Source: Agitococcus sp. (GTDB taxonomy: Bacteria; Pseudomonadota; Gammaproteobacteria; Pseudomonadales; Moraxellaceae). Taken from it: a DNA stretch of 64,000 bases. This document shows, piece after piece, positions 52,486 through 62,805 of this stretch. How positions within the stretch are numbered: the stretch's first letter is position 1; every line of letters starts with the position of its first letter. The stretch spans positions 1 to 64,000 of the forward strand of contig JAUSLJ010000033.1 of NCBI GenBank assembly GCA_030646715.1, read 5' to 3'. Under the pieces are notes generated by a model. The model was not told where the DNA came from. It searched no databases and saw only the letters and a list, made by a program, of their open reading frames with translations. The position numbers were made by a program, and so were the translations under genes.

Positions 52486-54807
52486 TTACTTCTTCAATCC
52501 TGCTTTCGCAAACAAATCAGCCAACGTGCCTGTTTTAATCGGTGTTGAACCTTGCTGTTTTTGTGGGCTAGGGCTGTTATACGATTTTTTCGCGGGTGCA
52601 GAAGCGGCTCTAGGTTCATTTTTCGGTTGTGAACTTGGTGCAGGTTTTTCGGCCAAACGACGCGTTAACGCAATACGCTTACGTGCGACATCCACTTCAA
52701 TGACTTTGACTTTGATAATGTCGCCCGCTTTGACAATGGCGTGTGGGTCTTTGACAAAGGTATCGGCCAACATCGAAATATGGACTAAACCATCTTGATG
52801 GACACCAATATCAACAAATGCGCCAAAGTTAGTAACGTTAGTCACCACACCTTCCATCACCATACCGACGGTTAAGTCTTTAATATCGCTGACACCGTCC
52901 ATAAACTGCGGTGCAACAAACGCAGGACGTGGGTCACGCGCAGGTTTTTCTAACTCTTGCAAAATGTCTTGCACGGTCGGTAAACCAAAACGCTCATCAA
53001 TATAATCCGCCGCGTTCACTTTACGGAGAATTTCGCTATTACCCAGCAGTTCAGCGAGTGTAATACCTTGATTAGCGAGAATTTTTTCGACGACAGGATA
53101 GGCTTCAGGATGGACACTAGACGCATCTAAAGGATGACTACCGCCCGCAATACGCAAAAAACCTGCCGCTTGTTCAAAAGTTTTTGCGCCTAAACGTGGC
53201 ACTTTTTTCAGCGCATCACGATTAGCAAACACACCGTGTTCGTTACGGAAATTCACTAAGTTTTGCGCGATGGTTTTATTTAAACCAGCAATACGTGCGA
53301 GGAGGGCAACGGAGGCCATGTTGACATCGACACCGACGGAGTTCACACAATCCTCAACGACACCATCCAAACCACGCATTAAATGTGCTTGATTGACATC
53401 GTGTTGATATTGACCAACACCAATGGCTTTTGGTTCGATTTTGACTAATTCAGCCAGTGGGTCTTGTAAGCGACGAGCAATCGACACCGCACCACGATAA
53501 ACCACATCTAAAGTCGGGAATTCTTCCGCAGCAATGGCTGATGCGGAGTAAACCGATGCACCTGCTTCACTGACAACAATTTTTGTTAAGTTCAATTCAG
53601 GGTGTTTTTTCATTAACTCGGCAGCGAGTTGGTCAGTTTCACGCGAGGCCGTACCGTTACCAATGGCAATTAATTCCACCTGATGTTCAGCACATAATTT
53701 AGCGAGGGTGTCGAGGGATTGATCCCATTCTTTTTTCGGTTCATGCGGAAAAATAACCGTGTGGTTCACTAACTGGCCTGTCTTATCCATCACCGCGACT
53801 TTGACGCCTGTACGAATACCAGGGTCTAAACCCATGGTGGCGCGTTGACCTGCGGGGGCAGCCATTAATAGATTTTTTAAGTTATGACCAAAGACCCGAA
53901 TCGCTTCACCATCGGCATGAGTTTTTAATTCGGTTAACACGCTGCTTTCTAAATGCGGTTGCAGTTTGACACGCCATGTCCAACGTACCACTTCATTGAG
54001 CCACGCATCAGCCGCACGTTGTTGTTGGCTAATACCAAATTGTTGACCAATAATTCCTTCACATGGATGCGGCAAGGTACTGTCTAAATCGGGTAAATTG
54101 ACGCTGATACTGAGAAATTGTTCATTACGACCCCGAAAAGCGGCTAAAGCACGATGCGACGGCACGGTATGCAAGGCTTCGTGATAGTCAAAATAATCTC
54201 TAAATTTAGCGGCAGCTTCTTCTTTGCCAGCAATCACTTTGCTAAATAAATGGCCGTTTTCCATAAAGTAAGGGCGTAACTTCGCGAGTAAATCGGCATC
54301 TTCCGAAAAACGCTCCATCAAAATATATTTCGCGCCTTCTAATACCGCTTTAACGTCAGCATAGCCTTCACAAATAAACGCGGTGGCTTCTTGTTCTGGT
54401 GTTAAATCGGGATTGCTGAGTAAGTTATCGGCTAACGGTAATATGCCCGCAGCAATGGCTAATTGACCTTTGGTAACACGTTTTTGTTTGAAGGGGAGAT
54501 ACAGATCTTCGAGATGGGCTTTGGTATCGGCAGCAAGAATTTTTTCTTTTAATTCAGGATTCAGTTTGCCTTGCTCTTCAATGCTACTGAGGATGGTATT
54601 TCTTCGTTCATCCAATTCGCGTAAATACAATAATCGCTCTTCTAAAAACCGTAATTGCGTATCGTCTAAGCCATCGGTGACTTCTTTACGATATCGGGCA
54701 ATAAAAGGAACAGTTGCGCCACTGTCGAGGAGTTGAATGGTGGCTTCAACTTGCTCAGGTTTAACACTAAGTTCTTGAGCGATTTTGAGACTGAGAGAGT
54801 TCATCAT
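52486..54807 (-). CDS. tex: Transcription accessory protein Tex
   Basis: This 773-residue protein has the Tex layout: N-terminal helical/HTH region (1-200), YqgF-like nuclease fold near 330-450 ([19 protein letters not shown]), a helix-hairpin-helix region (about 505-590, [18 protein letters not shown]) and an S1 domain near 640-715 ([20 protein letters not shown]). A low-complexity basic tail follows. It binds RNA and acts in transcription quality control. Two tandem ATGs form the start; the ribosome site is weak. Confidence 0.95.
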   Translation of the reverse strand: MMNSLSLKIAQELSVKPEQVEATIQLLDSGATVPFIARYRKEVTDGLDDTQLRFLEERLLYLRELDERRNTILSSIEEQGKLNPELKEKILAADTKAHLEDLYLPFKQKRVTKGQLAIAAGILPLADNLLSNPDLTPEQEATAFICEGYADVKAVLEGAKYILMERFSEDADLLAKLRPYFMENGHLFSKVIAGKEEAAAKFRDYFDYHEALHTVPSHRALAAFRGRNEQFLSISVNLPDLDSTLPHPCEGIIGQQFGISQQQRAADAWLNEVVRWTWRVKLQPHLESSVLTELKTHADGEAIRVFGHNLKNLLMAAPAGQRATMGLDPGIRTGVKVAVMDKTGQLVNHTVIFPHEPKKEWDQSLDTLAKLCAEHQVELIAIGNGTASRETDQLAAELMKKHPELNLTKIVVSEAGASVYSASAIAAEEFPTLDVVYRGAVSIARRLQDPLAELVKIEPKAIGVGQYQHDVNQAHLMRGLDGVVEDCVNSVGVDVNMASVALLARIAGLNKTIAQNLVNFRNEHGVFANRDALKKVPRLGAKTFEQAAGFLRIAGGSHPLDASSVHPEAYPVVEKILANQGITLAELLGNSEILRKVNAADYIDERFGLPTVQDILQELEKPARDPRPAFVAPQFMDGVSDIKDLTVGMVMEGVVTNVTNFGAFVDIGVHQDGLVHISMLADTFVKDPHAIVKAGDIIKVKVIEVDVARKRIALTRRLAEKPAPSSQPKNEPRAASAPAKKSYNSPSPQKQQGSTPIKTGTLADLFAKAGLKK

Positions 54808-54953
54808 GCAAGGCCGTACGGGTTAGCTTAAAATGTGCCGCATTATAACCATCCCACATGACCAAACTAGCCCTTAATTTGGCTATTTTCTTTGAGAGAT
54901 TGAATCTGTCGATAGCGCGTGTTAAGTATTACCGCAAAAGTGTGTCTATGTAT

Positions 54954-55022
54954 TCCGTTCGCACTGAGCTTGTCGAAGTGTTCTGTGCAAATGGTTCGAC
55001 AGGCTCACCATAAACGGTGAAA
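54954..55022. repeat. Dispersed palindromic repeat, copy C
   Basis: GAGCTTGTCGAAG (near 54966) and GGTTCGACAGGCTC (near 54993) form the arms, with CCGTT/AACGG ends. It is the same family as 4821-4875 and 17790-17857. It lies in the 282-base tex-frmA gap. Confidence 0.85.
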
Positions 55023-55089
55023 CTTCTACTTAGGAAATTAGGCGTAATTTAACAAACCCTCTTTATAAATTATTAACAAGGAATCCCCC

Positions 55090-56196
55090 ATGAAAACTCG
55101 TGCCGCCGTTGCTTGGCAAGCTGGTAAACCATTAACGATTGAAGAAGTTGAACTGCAAGGGCCAAAAGCAGGCGAAGTATTAGTCGAAATTAAAGCCACA
55201 GGTATTTGCCATACCGATTATTACACCCTGTCAGGCGCAGACCCAGAAGGTTTATTTCCTGCGATTTTAGGCCATGAAGGCGCGGGCGTGGTGGTGGATG
55301 TGGGTGCAGGTGTGAAGTCGCTGCGTAAAGGCGACCATGTGATTCCTTTATACACGCCCGAATGCCGTGAATGTAAGTTTTGTTTATCGCAAAAAACCAA
55401 TTTGTGCCAAGCAATTCGAAGCACGCAAGGTCGCGGTTTAATGCCCGATGCGACCAGCCGTTTCTCGCTAAATGGTCAGCCCTTATTACATTATATGGGT
55501 ACGTCCACGTTCTCTAATTACATCGTTGTCCCCGAAATTGCCTTAGCTAAAATTCGTGAAGACGCACCGTTTGATAAAGTTTGTTATATCGGTTGTGGCG
55601 TGACTACAGGTTTGGGCGCAGTGTTGTTTACGGCCAAAGTAGAAGCAGGCGCAAATGTCGTGGTGTTTGGTTTGGGTGGCATTGGTTTGAATGTCATTCA
55701 AGGGGCAAAAATGGTTGGTGCGGGCAAAATTATCGGTGTCGATATTAACCCTGCCCGTCAAGAACTTGCACGTCAATTTGGCATGACCCATTTTATCAAC
55801 CCCAACGAAGTTGAAAATGTGGTTGATGCCATTATTCAACTCACTGACGGCGGCGCAGATTACAGTTTTGAATGTATTGGTAATACCAAAGTCATGCGTC
55901 AGGCTTTGGAATGCTGTCATAAAGGCTGGGGACAAAGCATTATTATTGGTGTCGCAGAAGCAGGAGCAGAAATTAGCACCCGTCCTTTCCAATTAGTCAC
56001 AGGCAGAACATGGAAAGGCTCGGCGTTTGGTGGCGCGCGTGGTCGTACCGATGTGCCAAAAATCGTCGATTGGTATATGGAAGGCAAAATCAATATTGAT
56101 TCGCTGATTACTCACACTTTAAAACTCGAAGACATTAATGAAGGATTTAGACTGATGAAAGCAGGTGAGTCAATTCGCTCTGTGGTGGTGTTTTAA
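55090..56196 (+). CDS. frmA: S-(hydroxymethyl)glutathione dehydrogenase (class III ADH)
   Basis: This 368-residue enzyme has catalytic Zn ligands in ICHTDYYT near 40 and GHEGAGVV near 62, structural-Zn Cys in [15 protein letters not shown] near 95-109, and the NAD fold [13 protein letters not shown] near 195. It oxidises the glutathione-formaldehyde adduct to S-formylglutathione. fghA follows by two bases, completing formaldehyde detoxification. AAGGAATCC precedes the ATG. Confidence 0.96.
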   Translation: MKTRAAVAWQAGKPLTIEEVELQGPKAGEVLVEIKATGICHTDYYTLSGADPEGLFPAILGHEGAGVVVDVGAGVKSLRKGDHVIPLYTPECRECKFCLSQKTNLCQAIRSTQGRGLMPDATSRFSLNGQPLLHYMGTSTFSNYIVVPEIALAKIREDAPFDKVCYIGCGVTTGLGAVLFTAKVEAGANVVVFGLGGIGLNVIQGAKMVGAGKIIGVDINPARQELARQFGMTHFINPNEVENVVDAIIQLTDGGADYSFECIGNTKVMRQALECCHKGWGQSIIIGVAEAGAEISTRPFQLVTGRTWKGSAFGGARGRTDVPKIVDWYMEGKINIDSLITHTLKLEDINEGFRLMKAGESIRSVVVF

Positions 56197-56198
56197 TC

Positions 56199-57044
56199 AT
56201 GGCGGTCTTTGAAACTCGTAGCACACACGCCTGTTTTGGCGGTGTGCAAGGCTTTTATCAGCATCAATCGACGGTGATTGGTTTACCGATGCGTTTTGCT
56301 GTTTATCAACCACCGCAAGCGCAACAGGGCAAAGTGCCTGTGTTGTTTTATTTGGCAGGTTTAACCTGTACCGAAGAAACCTTTGCCATTAAAGCAGGCG
56401 CGCAACGCTTGGCGGCAGAATATGGTTTGATGGTGGTGACACTGGATACCAGTCCGCGCGGTGCAGGTATTGCAGGCGAAGCCGATTATTGGGATTTTGG
56501 TGTCGGCGCGGGCTTTTATTTAGATGCGACGCAAGAGCCGTGGTCTAAAAATTACTGTATGGAAAGTTATGTTACCCAAGAATTGCGCGCGTTAATTCTT
56601 AATCATTTTCCTGCCGATGCAAGCAAAGTTGGGATTTTTGGTCATTCGATGGGCGGACATGGCGCGTTGGTATTGGCCTTGCGTCATCCTGAGTTATATC
56701 AATCGGTGTCAGCATTTGCGCCGATTGCGGCTCCGAGTCAATGTCCGTGGGGGCAAAAAGCGTTTAGTCATTATTTGGGTGAAGATACGGCAACATGGCG
56801 TGCTTATGACGCCAGCGCATTAGTGGAAGACGGCAAACGCGTGCCGCCCATTTTGATAGACCAAGGATTAAGTGACCAATTTTTAGTGAATCAGCTTAAT
56901 CCTGATGTCTTTGAAGCGGTCTGTCAGCAACATAATCAGCCTTTAACCTTGCGTCGTCATGAGGGTTACGATCACGGTTATTATTTTATTAGTACGTTTA
57001 TGGCGGATCATTTTGCCCATCATGTGCGGTGTTTGGTGGGGTAG
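56199..57044 (+). CDS. fghA: S-formylglutathione hydrolase
   Basis: This 281-residue esterase has LAGLTCTEETFAIKAGAQR near 50, the nucleophile elbow GHSMGGHGAL near 148 and a catalytic His in EGYDHGYYFI near 262. It hydrolyses S-formylglutathione to formate and glutathione. It is coupled to frmA. Confidence 0.95.
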   Translation: MAVFETRSTHACFGGVQGFYQHQSTVIGLPMRFAVYQPPQAQQGKVPVLFYLAGLTCTEETFAIKAGAQRLAAEYGLMVVTLDTSPRGAGIAGEADYWDFGVGAGFYLDATQEPWSKNYCMESYVTQELRALILNHFPADASKVGIFGHSMGGHGALVLALRHPELYQSVSAFAPIAAPSQCPWGQKAFSHYLGEDTATWRAYDASALVEDGKRVPPILIDQGLSDQFLVNQLNPDVFEAVCQQHNQPLTLRRHEGYDHGYYFISTFMADHFAHHVRCLVG

Positions 57045-57059
57045 TTAAGATGTTTGTAG

Positions 57060-57084
57060 GATGGGTAGACGAAGGAAACCCATC
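57060..57084. repeat. Short inverted repeat (GATGGGT/ACCCATC)
   Basis: GATGGGT (57060-57066) and ACCCATC (57078-57084) form a stem 16 bases after fghA, a dispersed-repeat type that may terminate the operon. The rest of the 330-base gap to 57375 is AT-rich with no gene; it must carry the AAA gene's promoter. Confidence 0.6.
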
Positions 57085-57374
57085 ATTCACGGTTTGAAAA
57101 TGGCGGGCATAGGTCAATCCTCTATAAATTACCCCTATTTTCATATTGATTGAACTACTTACTTCGCGCATAGTTCCAGATATGCTTCATTAGTCCTCAG
57201 TCTGATCAAAAAAAATTTTACAACTTAGTTTTTTACTACAACAATAAAAGTTTGATTTGGTTAATATAGCGCCCCTAGAATGAGTTGGACTCTACGTTAA
57301 TCTTCGATTCAACAAACAAGGAATAAGCTACTTAGCAATCGAAATGACGATCTAAAAGGTAGCAGAGGTGTGAC

Positions 57375-58361
57375 ATGGCAAATGGGAAACTATTGCGGCA
57401 ATTGATCAGATCAGGTCTTCAAGGAGACATTGACAATTTCCGAGCAGCATCAGAAGCCGTAATTGCTGAAGAACGTGACAAAAAACACCACCTGTTGGCC
57501 AATGACCTTGAAAAGCTGCTTTACGGTACTCAACTCAACCAGACGTTACCATTAAATCATCTCAAGCTGGCTTCAAGCTTACCAGCAAGCAAAGACAGTG
57601 GCTTATCACTTCTCGAATTACGTCCAGTAGTTCGGGAGTCACAAGACATCGTACTTTCTGATGCATCTCAATCCATACTAGATGAAATACTGCTTGAACA
57701 CAATCGAGCTGATATTCTTCGTAGTTATGGTTTAAGGCCAGCTCAAAAACTTATCTTTTTCGGCCCGCCAGGTTGTGGCAAAACAATGGCTGCTGAAGTG
57801 TTAGCCAACTCCCTCAGTATGCCTCTTTTAATGGTACGACTAGACTCTGTAATCTCATCTTTTTTAGGTGAAACTGCCGCAAATCTTCGTAAGGTTTTTG
57901 ACTACGTTGCAGAGTTTCCATGCGTAGTACTTTTTGATGAGTTTGATGCATTAGCCAAAGATCGTGGAGACAGTGCAGACCACGGTGAGCTAAAGCGATC
58001 CGTCAATGCAGTATTACAGATGATTGATAGTTATCGTGGCGATAGCATTCTGATAGCGACCACAAATTATGAATCTCTCTTAGATAAGGCAGTATGGCGG
58101 CGGTTTGATGAGGCTGTGCCATTCGACATGCCCAATCTGGAGCAAATAAAGCGATTACTTAGCATCAAACTATCTGGAGTAAGGCGTCAATTCGACCCTA
58201 CAGATGCTAAAGTGGCTTCCTTATTTAAAGGAATGTCCCATGCTGATATCGAACGAGTCTTACGTCGTGCTATTAAAGACATGATTTTGTCTGGGAAAGA
58301 GTTCTTAGAAAAACAGCACCTTGATACAAGTTTGGCAAGAGAACACCGCGCTCATTTATAA
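57375..58361 (+). CDS. AAA+ ATPase paired with a subtilisin-like protease
   Basis: This 328-residue classic-clade AAA+ protein has a Walker A FFGPPGCGKT (128-137), a Walker B CVVLFDEFDA (Asp 188, Glu 189), sensor-1 Asn 231 in IATTNYES, arginine-finger-type Arg 242/243 in WRRFDE, and a helical lid (255-325). The N-terminal 1-100 is helical and unassigned. It lies 24 bases before the S8 protease gene. It is likely a chaperone or switch that controls the protease; the pair has been seen as a gene neighbourhood but its role is not certain to me. Confidence 0.82.
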   Translation: MANGKLLRQLIRSGLQGDIDNFRAASEAVIAEERDKKHHLLANDLEKLLYGTQLNQTLPLNHLKLASSLPASKDSGLSLLELRPVVRESQDIVLSDASQSILDEILLEHNRADILRSYGLRPAQKLIFFGPPGCGKTMAAEVLANSLSMPLLMVRLDSVISSFLGETAANLRKVFDYVAEFPCVVLFDEFDALAKDRGDSADHGELKRSVNAVLQMIDSYRGDSILIATTNYESLLDKAVWRRFDEAVPFDMPNLEQIKRLLSIKLSGVRRQFDPTDAKVASLFKGMSHADIERVLRRAIKDMILSGKEFLEKQHLDTSLAREHRAHL

Positions 58362-58384
58362 CAACTAATCAAAGAAAATAATAA

Positions 58385-60712
58385 ATGCCATACGCTCATT
58401 TACAACTGACTCGAGAAGAGCCAGTCAAAGATCGTCATCCACGGAAAGGATACGGATTGCCCCCTCCTGCAAATCCGCGAGCGTTTGGCAGCAATCTACA
58501 AACGAGGCTTGCTCGAGCAACTCGGGATATTCAAACACATGACGTGGGCGGCTTCGACAATCGCTTAATGATGCGTGTCAATTTAATAGAAGGTGCATCA
58601 ATTAGCGGATTTGCTAATATTGAAACGATTCTTGGAGTAACAATAATTAGCCAAGAAGAGTCTTCCGTCGTTATTACCATGGCAACTCCATCAGGTTTAG
58701 CTGAGTTTTCTCGGCGTGTAGACACTTTGGCAACAACTGGCACCGTGATTCGGAAAGAAACCCTCTTCGCAATTGACGATATTACTCGTTGGACACCAGA
58801 AGATCGCAAAGGTCGAGCATTACGAGAGCAAGGATTTTCACAAGAAGAAAACTTCGTACTTGATGTGGAGCTATTTCCATATGACAGCCCTCGGGAAAGA
58901 ACGGCCTGTATAAGAACTTTTCAAGAGTACTGTACGACAAATACCATAGAAATATTAGACCGCCTTGAACAACCGTCACTATTAATGTTGCGTATTAGGT
59001 TGAGTCGAGAACAAGCAGAATTACTTTTAAATTACCGTGATGTACGAACTCTTGATTTGCCACCCAAAATTGGCCTTTCCATGCAGACACTTTTGGCGGA
59101 TATCAATGACTTTCCTGATATTCCTGAACCAGATGAAGACGCGCCCCGACTAGTAGTACTCGATAGTGGCATCAACTCAGGACATCCTGTACTCGCCCCA
59201 GCAATGGGCGACTCCCAAGGGTTTGCAGACCATAGGAGAATCGCTACTGATGACAGTGGACATGGTACATTTGTTGCGGGTATTGCTTTGTACGGAGATG
59301 TTACTGCACGTATTCAGCAAGGTGCTTTCATACCCGAATTAAGAATAATGTCAGGCCGCGTATTTAATGATGACAATCAGGATCAAACCAAATTTGTTGA
59401 AAAGTCTGTAATCGAAGCCGTTCGTTATTTTCATTCAACGTATCAATGCCGCGTTTTCAATTTGAGCTACGGTGATCGAAATAAGATTTACGATGGGCGT
59501 CATGTAAGAGGTTTAGCATATACCCTAGACTGTCTGACACGTGAGCTTGATGTGCTATTTATCGTTCCAACCGGAAATTTATTGGCTGAAGAAGTTGTTG
59601 ACTATCCAACCGGGCTACTAAATTCCAACTGTCGTTTATTGGACCCAGCAACTTCCCTAAATGCAATTACAGTTGGTGGGCTTGCACATACTGAAAGATC
59701 ATTTGACGCTCAACGCCATCCTCTTCGAATTGAGGAAACTCCATTTGCCAGAGTAGGTCAACCCTCTCCAATTACGCGCTCCGGATTCTCAATTGGTAAC
59801 GCAATTAAGCCTGATTTAGTTGAAGCTGCGGGCAATTTAGCTCGTATGAGAACACAAGGCCATATTCGCTCAAGAAGTTTGGGGGTCGTCTCCTTAAATG
59901 CAGATTTTGCTGATAATCGGCCCTTTCGAGAGGAAATTGGAACTAGTTTTGCGGCACCTCGAATCGCCCATTGGGCTGCTAAACTCGCCAATCGTTTCGC
60001 TACAAACTCTGTGAATCTCGTGAGAGCCATTTTAGCATCTCATGCCAGATGGCCCTTACCAACAATTCAACTACTGAATCCTGGCAATACTGAAGAAGGT
60101 AAGGAGTCTTTGCTCCGAATTGCAGGATATGGACAGCTGGATGAAAATGCTGTTCTTGATTCAATAGAGCAGGTGGTCACCCTCTATGCTGAAGACCTCA
60201 TTCACAATGATCGATCCCATTTCTATGAATTACCAATTCCTGATGAAGTATGGTCAACAGGCAGGAGGGAGCGGCAAGTTTCAATCGCATTAGCGTATAG
60301 TCCTGAAGTCAAAACAACTCGCATGGAGTACCGTCACTGTAAGCTTTCGTTCACCTTAATTCGCGCTGACTCACTAGAGCAAGTTGCAACTGCATTTACA
60401 AGAGGGCGTGTAAATGGGATGAGTGAACTCAGTCTTGGCCGTACTGTTTCGAATCAAGCACGCAAAACCAGCACTCTCCAATCATCAACTTGGAATTTCC
60501 AACTCCCTCCCAGAAATCTTAATCAAAAGTTATTTGTGGTTGTCACTCGGCAGGACTCCCCATGGTCTACTTTAGACGCTGAAGCTGAGCAATATGCACT
60601 ATCTGTTGTTATCCGAGATAGAGAGAATACTACGGTTAATTTACATGCTAGAGTAGAAACAATTTTACAAGCTCGAGGTCAAGCAAGAGAACGTGCAAGA
60701 GCCAGATTGTAA
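58385..60712 (+). CDS. Subtilisin-like serine protease (S8 family) with extra domains
   Basis: This 775-residue protein has an unassigned N-terminal region (1-245) and then an S8 catalytic domain (about 254-555): Asp 260 in LVVLDSGINSGHP, His 293 in DDSGHGTFVAG, Ser 521 in GTSFAAPRI, and oxyanion Asn 398 in VPTGN. All triad residues are intact. A beta-rich C-terminal region (about 600-775) may bind substrate or partner. There is no signal peptide, so it acts in the cytoplasm, which fits control by the AAA+ protein next to it. Unusual in combining a cytosolic subtilase with an AAA+ partner. Confidence 0.82.
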   Translation: MPYAHLQLTREEPVKDRHPRKGYGLPPPANPRAFGSNLQTRLARATRDIQTHDVGGFDNRLMMRVNLIEGASISGFANIETILGVTIISQEESSVVITMATPSGLAEFSRRVDTLATTGTVIRKETLFAIDDITRWTPEDRKGRALREQGFSQEENFVLDVELFPYDSPRERTACIRTFQEYCTTNTIEILDRLEQPSLLMLRIRLSREQAELLLNYRDVRTLDLPPKIGLSMQTLLADINDFPDIPEPDEDAPRLVVLDSGINSGHPVLAPAMGDSQGFADHRRIATDDSGHGTFVAGIALYGDVTARIQQGAFIPELRIMSGRVFNDDNQDQTKFVEKSVIEAVRYFHSTYQCRVFNLSYGDRNKIYDGRHVRGLAYTLDCLTRELDVLFIVPTGNLLAEEVVDYPTGLLNSNCRLLDPATSLNAITVGGLAHTERSFDAQRHPLRIEETPFARVGQPSPITRSGFSIGNAIKPDLVEAAGNLARMRTQGHIRSRSLGVVSLNADFADNRPFREEIGTSFAAPRIAHWAAKLANRFATNSVNLVRAILASHARWPLPTIQLLNPGNTEEGKESLLRIAGYGQLDENAVLDSIEQVVTLYAEDLIHNDRSHFYELPIPDEVWSTGRRERQVSIALAYSPEVKTTRMEYRHCKLSFTLIRADSLEQVATAFTRGRVNGMSELSLGRTVSNQARKTSTLQSSTWNFQLPPRNLNQKLFVVVTRQDSPWSTLDAEAEQYALSVVIRDRENTTVNLHARVETILQARGQARERARARL

Positions 60713-60733
60713 GATTACACTTTAGAGGCGTAA

Positions 60734-60789
60734 GGTGCGTACCACGCACCATTATTGTCAATCAACTCATGTGGTGCGCCATGCGCACC
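60734..60789. repeat. Two adjacent palindromes of the GGTGCGT/ACGCACC family
   Basis: GGTGCGT-acc-ACGCACC at 60734-60750 and GGTGCGC-cat-GCGCACC at 60773-60789 are perfect seven-base stems. They lie in the 99-base gap between the protease and the convergent CBS gene and may act as terminators or REP-like repeats. Confidence 0.7.
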
Positions 60790-60811
60790 CAACAAAACTT
60801 ACGTGTGCTAC

Positions 60812-61249
60812 TTAATAACTTTCACCACGAATATATTGTTCGAGTTGTTGAATTAAATATTTTTGTTCTTGCATGGTGCATTCTAATAAATCACGGATTG
60901 AAATCATGGCGAGCAGCTTGCCGTTTTCGACCACAGGTAAATGGCGAATGCGTTTATCAGTCATTAACTGCATACAGGCTTCCATGTCAAAATTGGGTGA
61001 TACCGTGAAGGGGTTGGCCGTCATAATGTCGCTAACTGCGGTTGTTTGCGATGCGCGCCCCATCAGCTCAACTTTCTTTAAGTAATCGCGTTCACTCACG
61101 ATACCCACTAGAGCGTCATTCTCGGTGACTAGCAAAGCACCCACGCCTTTTTCGGTCATCAGCTTAATAGCATCCCAAACCGTGGCGCTAGGGATAATGC
61201 TAAAAGTGTCATGACCTTTGGCGTTTAAAACGTCCCTTACCTTTTTCAT
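60812..61249 (-). CDS. Two-CBS-domain protein
   Basis: The ATG at 61247-61249 follows AGGGTGAT with five-base spacing and gives 145 residues, the normal length for a lone CBS pair. A longer frame up to 61357 lacks that site and is rejected. It has CBS1 (about 15-65: ATVWDAIKLMTEKGVGALLV, GIVSERDYLKK) and CBS2 (about 80-130: FDMEACMQLMTDKRIRHLPV, MISIRDLL). CBS pairs bind adenosine nucleotides. The regulated partner is unknown. Confidence 0.9.
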   Translation of the reverse strand: MKKVRDVLNAKGHDTFSIIPSATVWDAIKLMTEKGVGALLVTENDALVGIVSERDYLKKVELMGRASQTTAVSDIMTANPFTVSPNFDMEACMQLMTDKRIRHLPVVENGKLLAMISIRDLLECTMQEQKYLIQQLEQYIRGESY

Positions 61250-61461
61250 AATATCACCCTGAATTTGTTGGTCTTGACTATTGGTGGCGATAACCTTGTA
61301 GAGCAGGCTACTGACGAATCTGAGATTACCTTCTCGCGGGTTATTTGACAACGCCATTAGAAAGCCACAGCCTACCTGTCAATAGCCATTTCCTTTAGAA
61401 TATATTTTCCCAGTAATCCGTGCGAGCTACAGAATGCTACGCCTAATTTTAGGATGTTTAC

Positions 61462-62775
61462 ATGTCAGCTCCCATCATGCCTAGTTTCTGGCAAACTATT
61501 ATCTTTTGGCTAAAAATGGGCTTGCTCAGTTTTGGCGGGCCTGCGGGACAAATTTCCCTCATGCACAAAGAGTTGGTTGAAGATAAACGCTGGATTTCCG
61601 AAAGCCGTTTTTTACACGCGCTCAATTACTGCATGATTCTTCCCGGCCCTGAAGCCCAACAATTGGCGACGTATATTGGTTGGTTGATGTATGGACGTTG
61701 GGGCGGAATTGTTGCGGGTGGCTTGTTTGTGTTGCCGTCACTGTTGTTGTTTTGGTTGTTGGGTTGGCTGTATATGCGTTTTGGCCAATTGCCATCATTA
61801 CAGGCCGTATTGTGGGGAATTAAGCCTGTTGTTGTGGCGTTGGTGTTGGCAGCAGCCTTTCGCTTAGGTATAAAAACACTAAAAAATCCCTATTTATGGG
61901 CAATTAGTGGCGCGTCATTACTGGCGATGCAAGTGGGTTTAGATTTTGCGCTGATTTTGGCGTTAGCGGCAGGGGTCGGCATTGCACTATCACATTGGCA
62001 ACCGCAATTGTTTGTTGGTGGCGGACATGGTGCAAGTCATAAAAGTTATGGCGCAGCGTTAATTGACGACCAATCTCCCATCCCCCCACACGCGCAATGG
62101 ACGAAAAAAAGCACATTTTCGGTGTTATTTGTCGGAGTCACTTTATGGTTGCTAGCGATAGGTGTTTTAGTTCAAGTTTTTGGTGCAGATAGTTTATTCA
62201 CGAATATTGGCGTATTTTTTAGTAAAGCGGCATTGTTGACGTTTGGCGGTGCGTATGCGGTTTTGCCCTATGTTAATCAAGCAGCGGTGGTGGATTATCA
62301 ATGGTTAACACAAGCACAAATGATGGACGGCTTGGCCTTAGGCGAAAGCACACCAGGCCCGTTGATTATGATTGTCGCCTTTGTCGGTTTTGTCGCAGGT
62401 TGGCAACAAACAATATTTGCTGACCCTTTATGCTCAGGTATGTTAGCGGCCTCTGTTGCCACGTTCTTTACTTTTTTACCGTCATTTATTTTTATTTTTT
62501 TAGGCGCACCATTGGTCGAAGCCAGTCGTCATATGCCCAAACTCAATGCGCCGTTAACGGCGATTAGTGCGGCCGTCGTGGGCGTAATTGTTAATTTGGG
62601 ATTATTCTTTGCCCAACACGTATTTTGGCCACAAGGTTTGACACAATCCCTTGATTTAATGGCAATATCATTAACCATCGCCTCATTAATTGCGCTGATA
62701 CGCTTTAATGTCAATGTCCTGTACTTATTGCCTGTATCAGCCTGTTTCGGTTTTGTGGTAAAACAACTTCTTTAG
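61462..62775 (+). CDS. chrA: Chromate transporter, ChrA family (two-domain)
   Basis: This 437-residue hydrophobic protein has two CHR domains (about 5-185 and 225-430). The first opens with KMGLLSFGGPAGQISLMHKE and contains ALNYCMILPGPEAQQLATYI; the second repeats FSKAALLTFGGAYAVLPYV and DGLALGESTPGPLIMIVAF. These are the CHR signature blocks. It exports chromate or takes up a related oxyanion. A regulator for it is not nearby. Confidence 0.9.
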   Translation: MSAPIMPSFWQTIIFWLKMGLLSFGGPAGQISLMHKELVEDKRWISESRFLHALNYCMILPGPEAQQLATYIGWLMYGRWGGIVAGGLFVLPSLLLFWLLGWLYMRFGQLPSLQAVLWGIKPVVVALVLAAAFRLGIKTLKNPYLWAISGASLLAMQVGLDFALILALAAGVGIALSHWQPQLFVGGGHGASHKSYGAALIDDQSPIPPHAQWTKKSTFSVLFVGVTLWLLAIGVLVQVFGADSLFTNIGVFFSKAALLTFGGAYAVLPYVNQAAVVDYQWLTQAQMMDGLALGESTPGPLIMIVAFVGFVAGWQQTIFADPLCSGMLAASVATFFTFLPSFIFIFLGAPLVEASRHMPKLNAPLTAISAAVVGVIVNLGLFFAQHVFWPQGLTQSLDLMAISLTIASLIALIRFNVNVLYLLPVSACFGFVVKQLL

Positions 62776-62805
62776 TTCATTATAATTTTGCCTTGAGAGA
62801 GACTC

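Noticed and set aside
55543-55992. 149-residue minus-strand frame inside frmA
   Set aside because: frmA is strongly conserved on the plus strand, and the antisense protein shows no motif or ribosome site.
58531-58809. 92-residue minus-strand frame within the S8 protease
   Set aside because: It lies in the antisense of a continuous coding frame and has no start signal.
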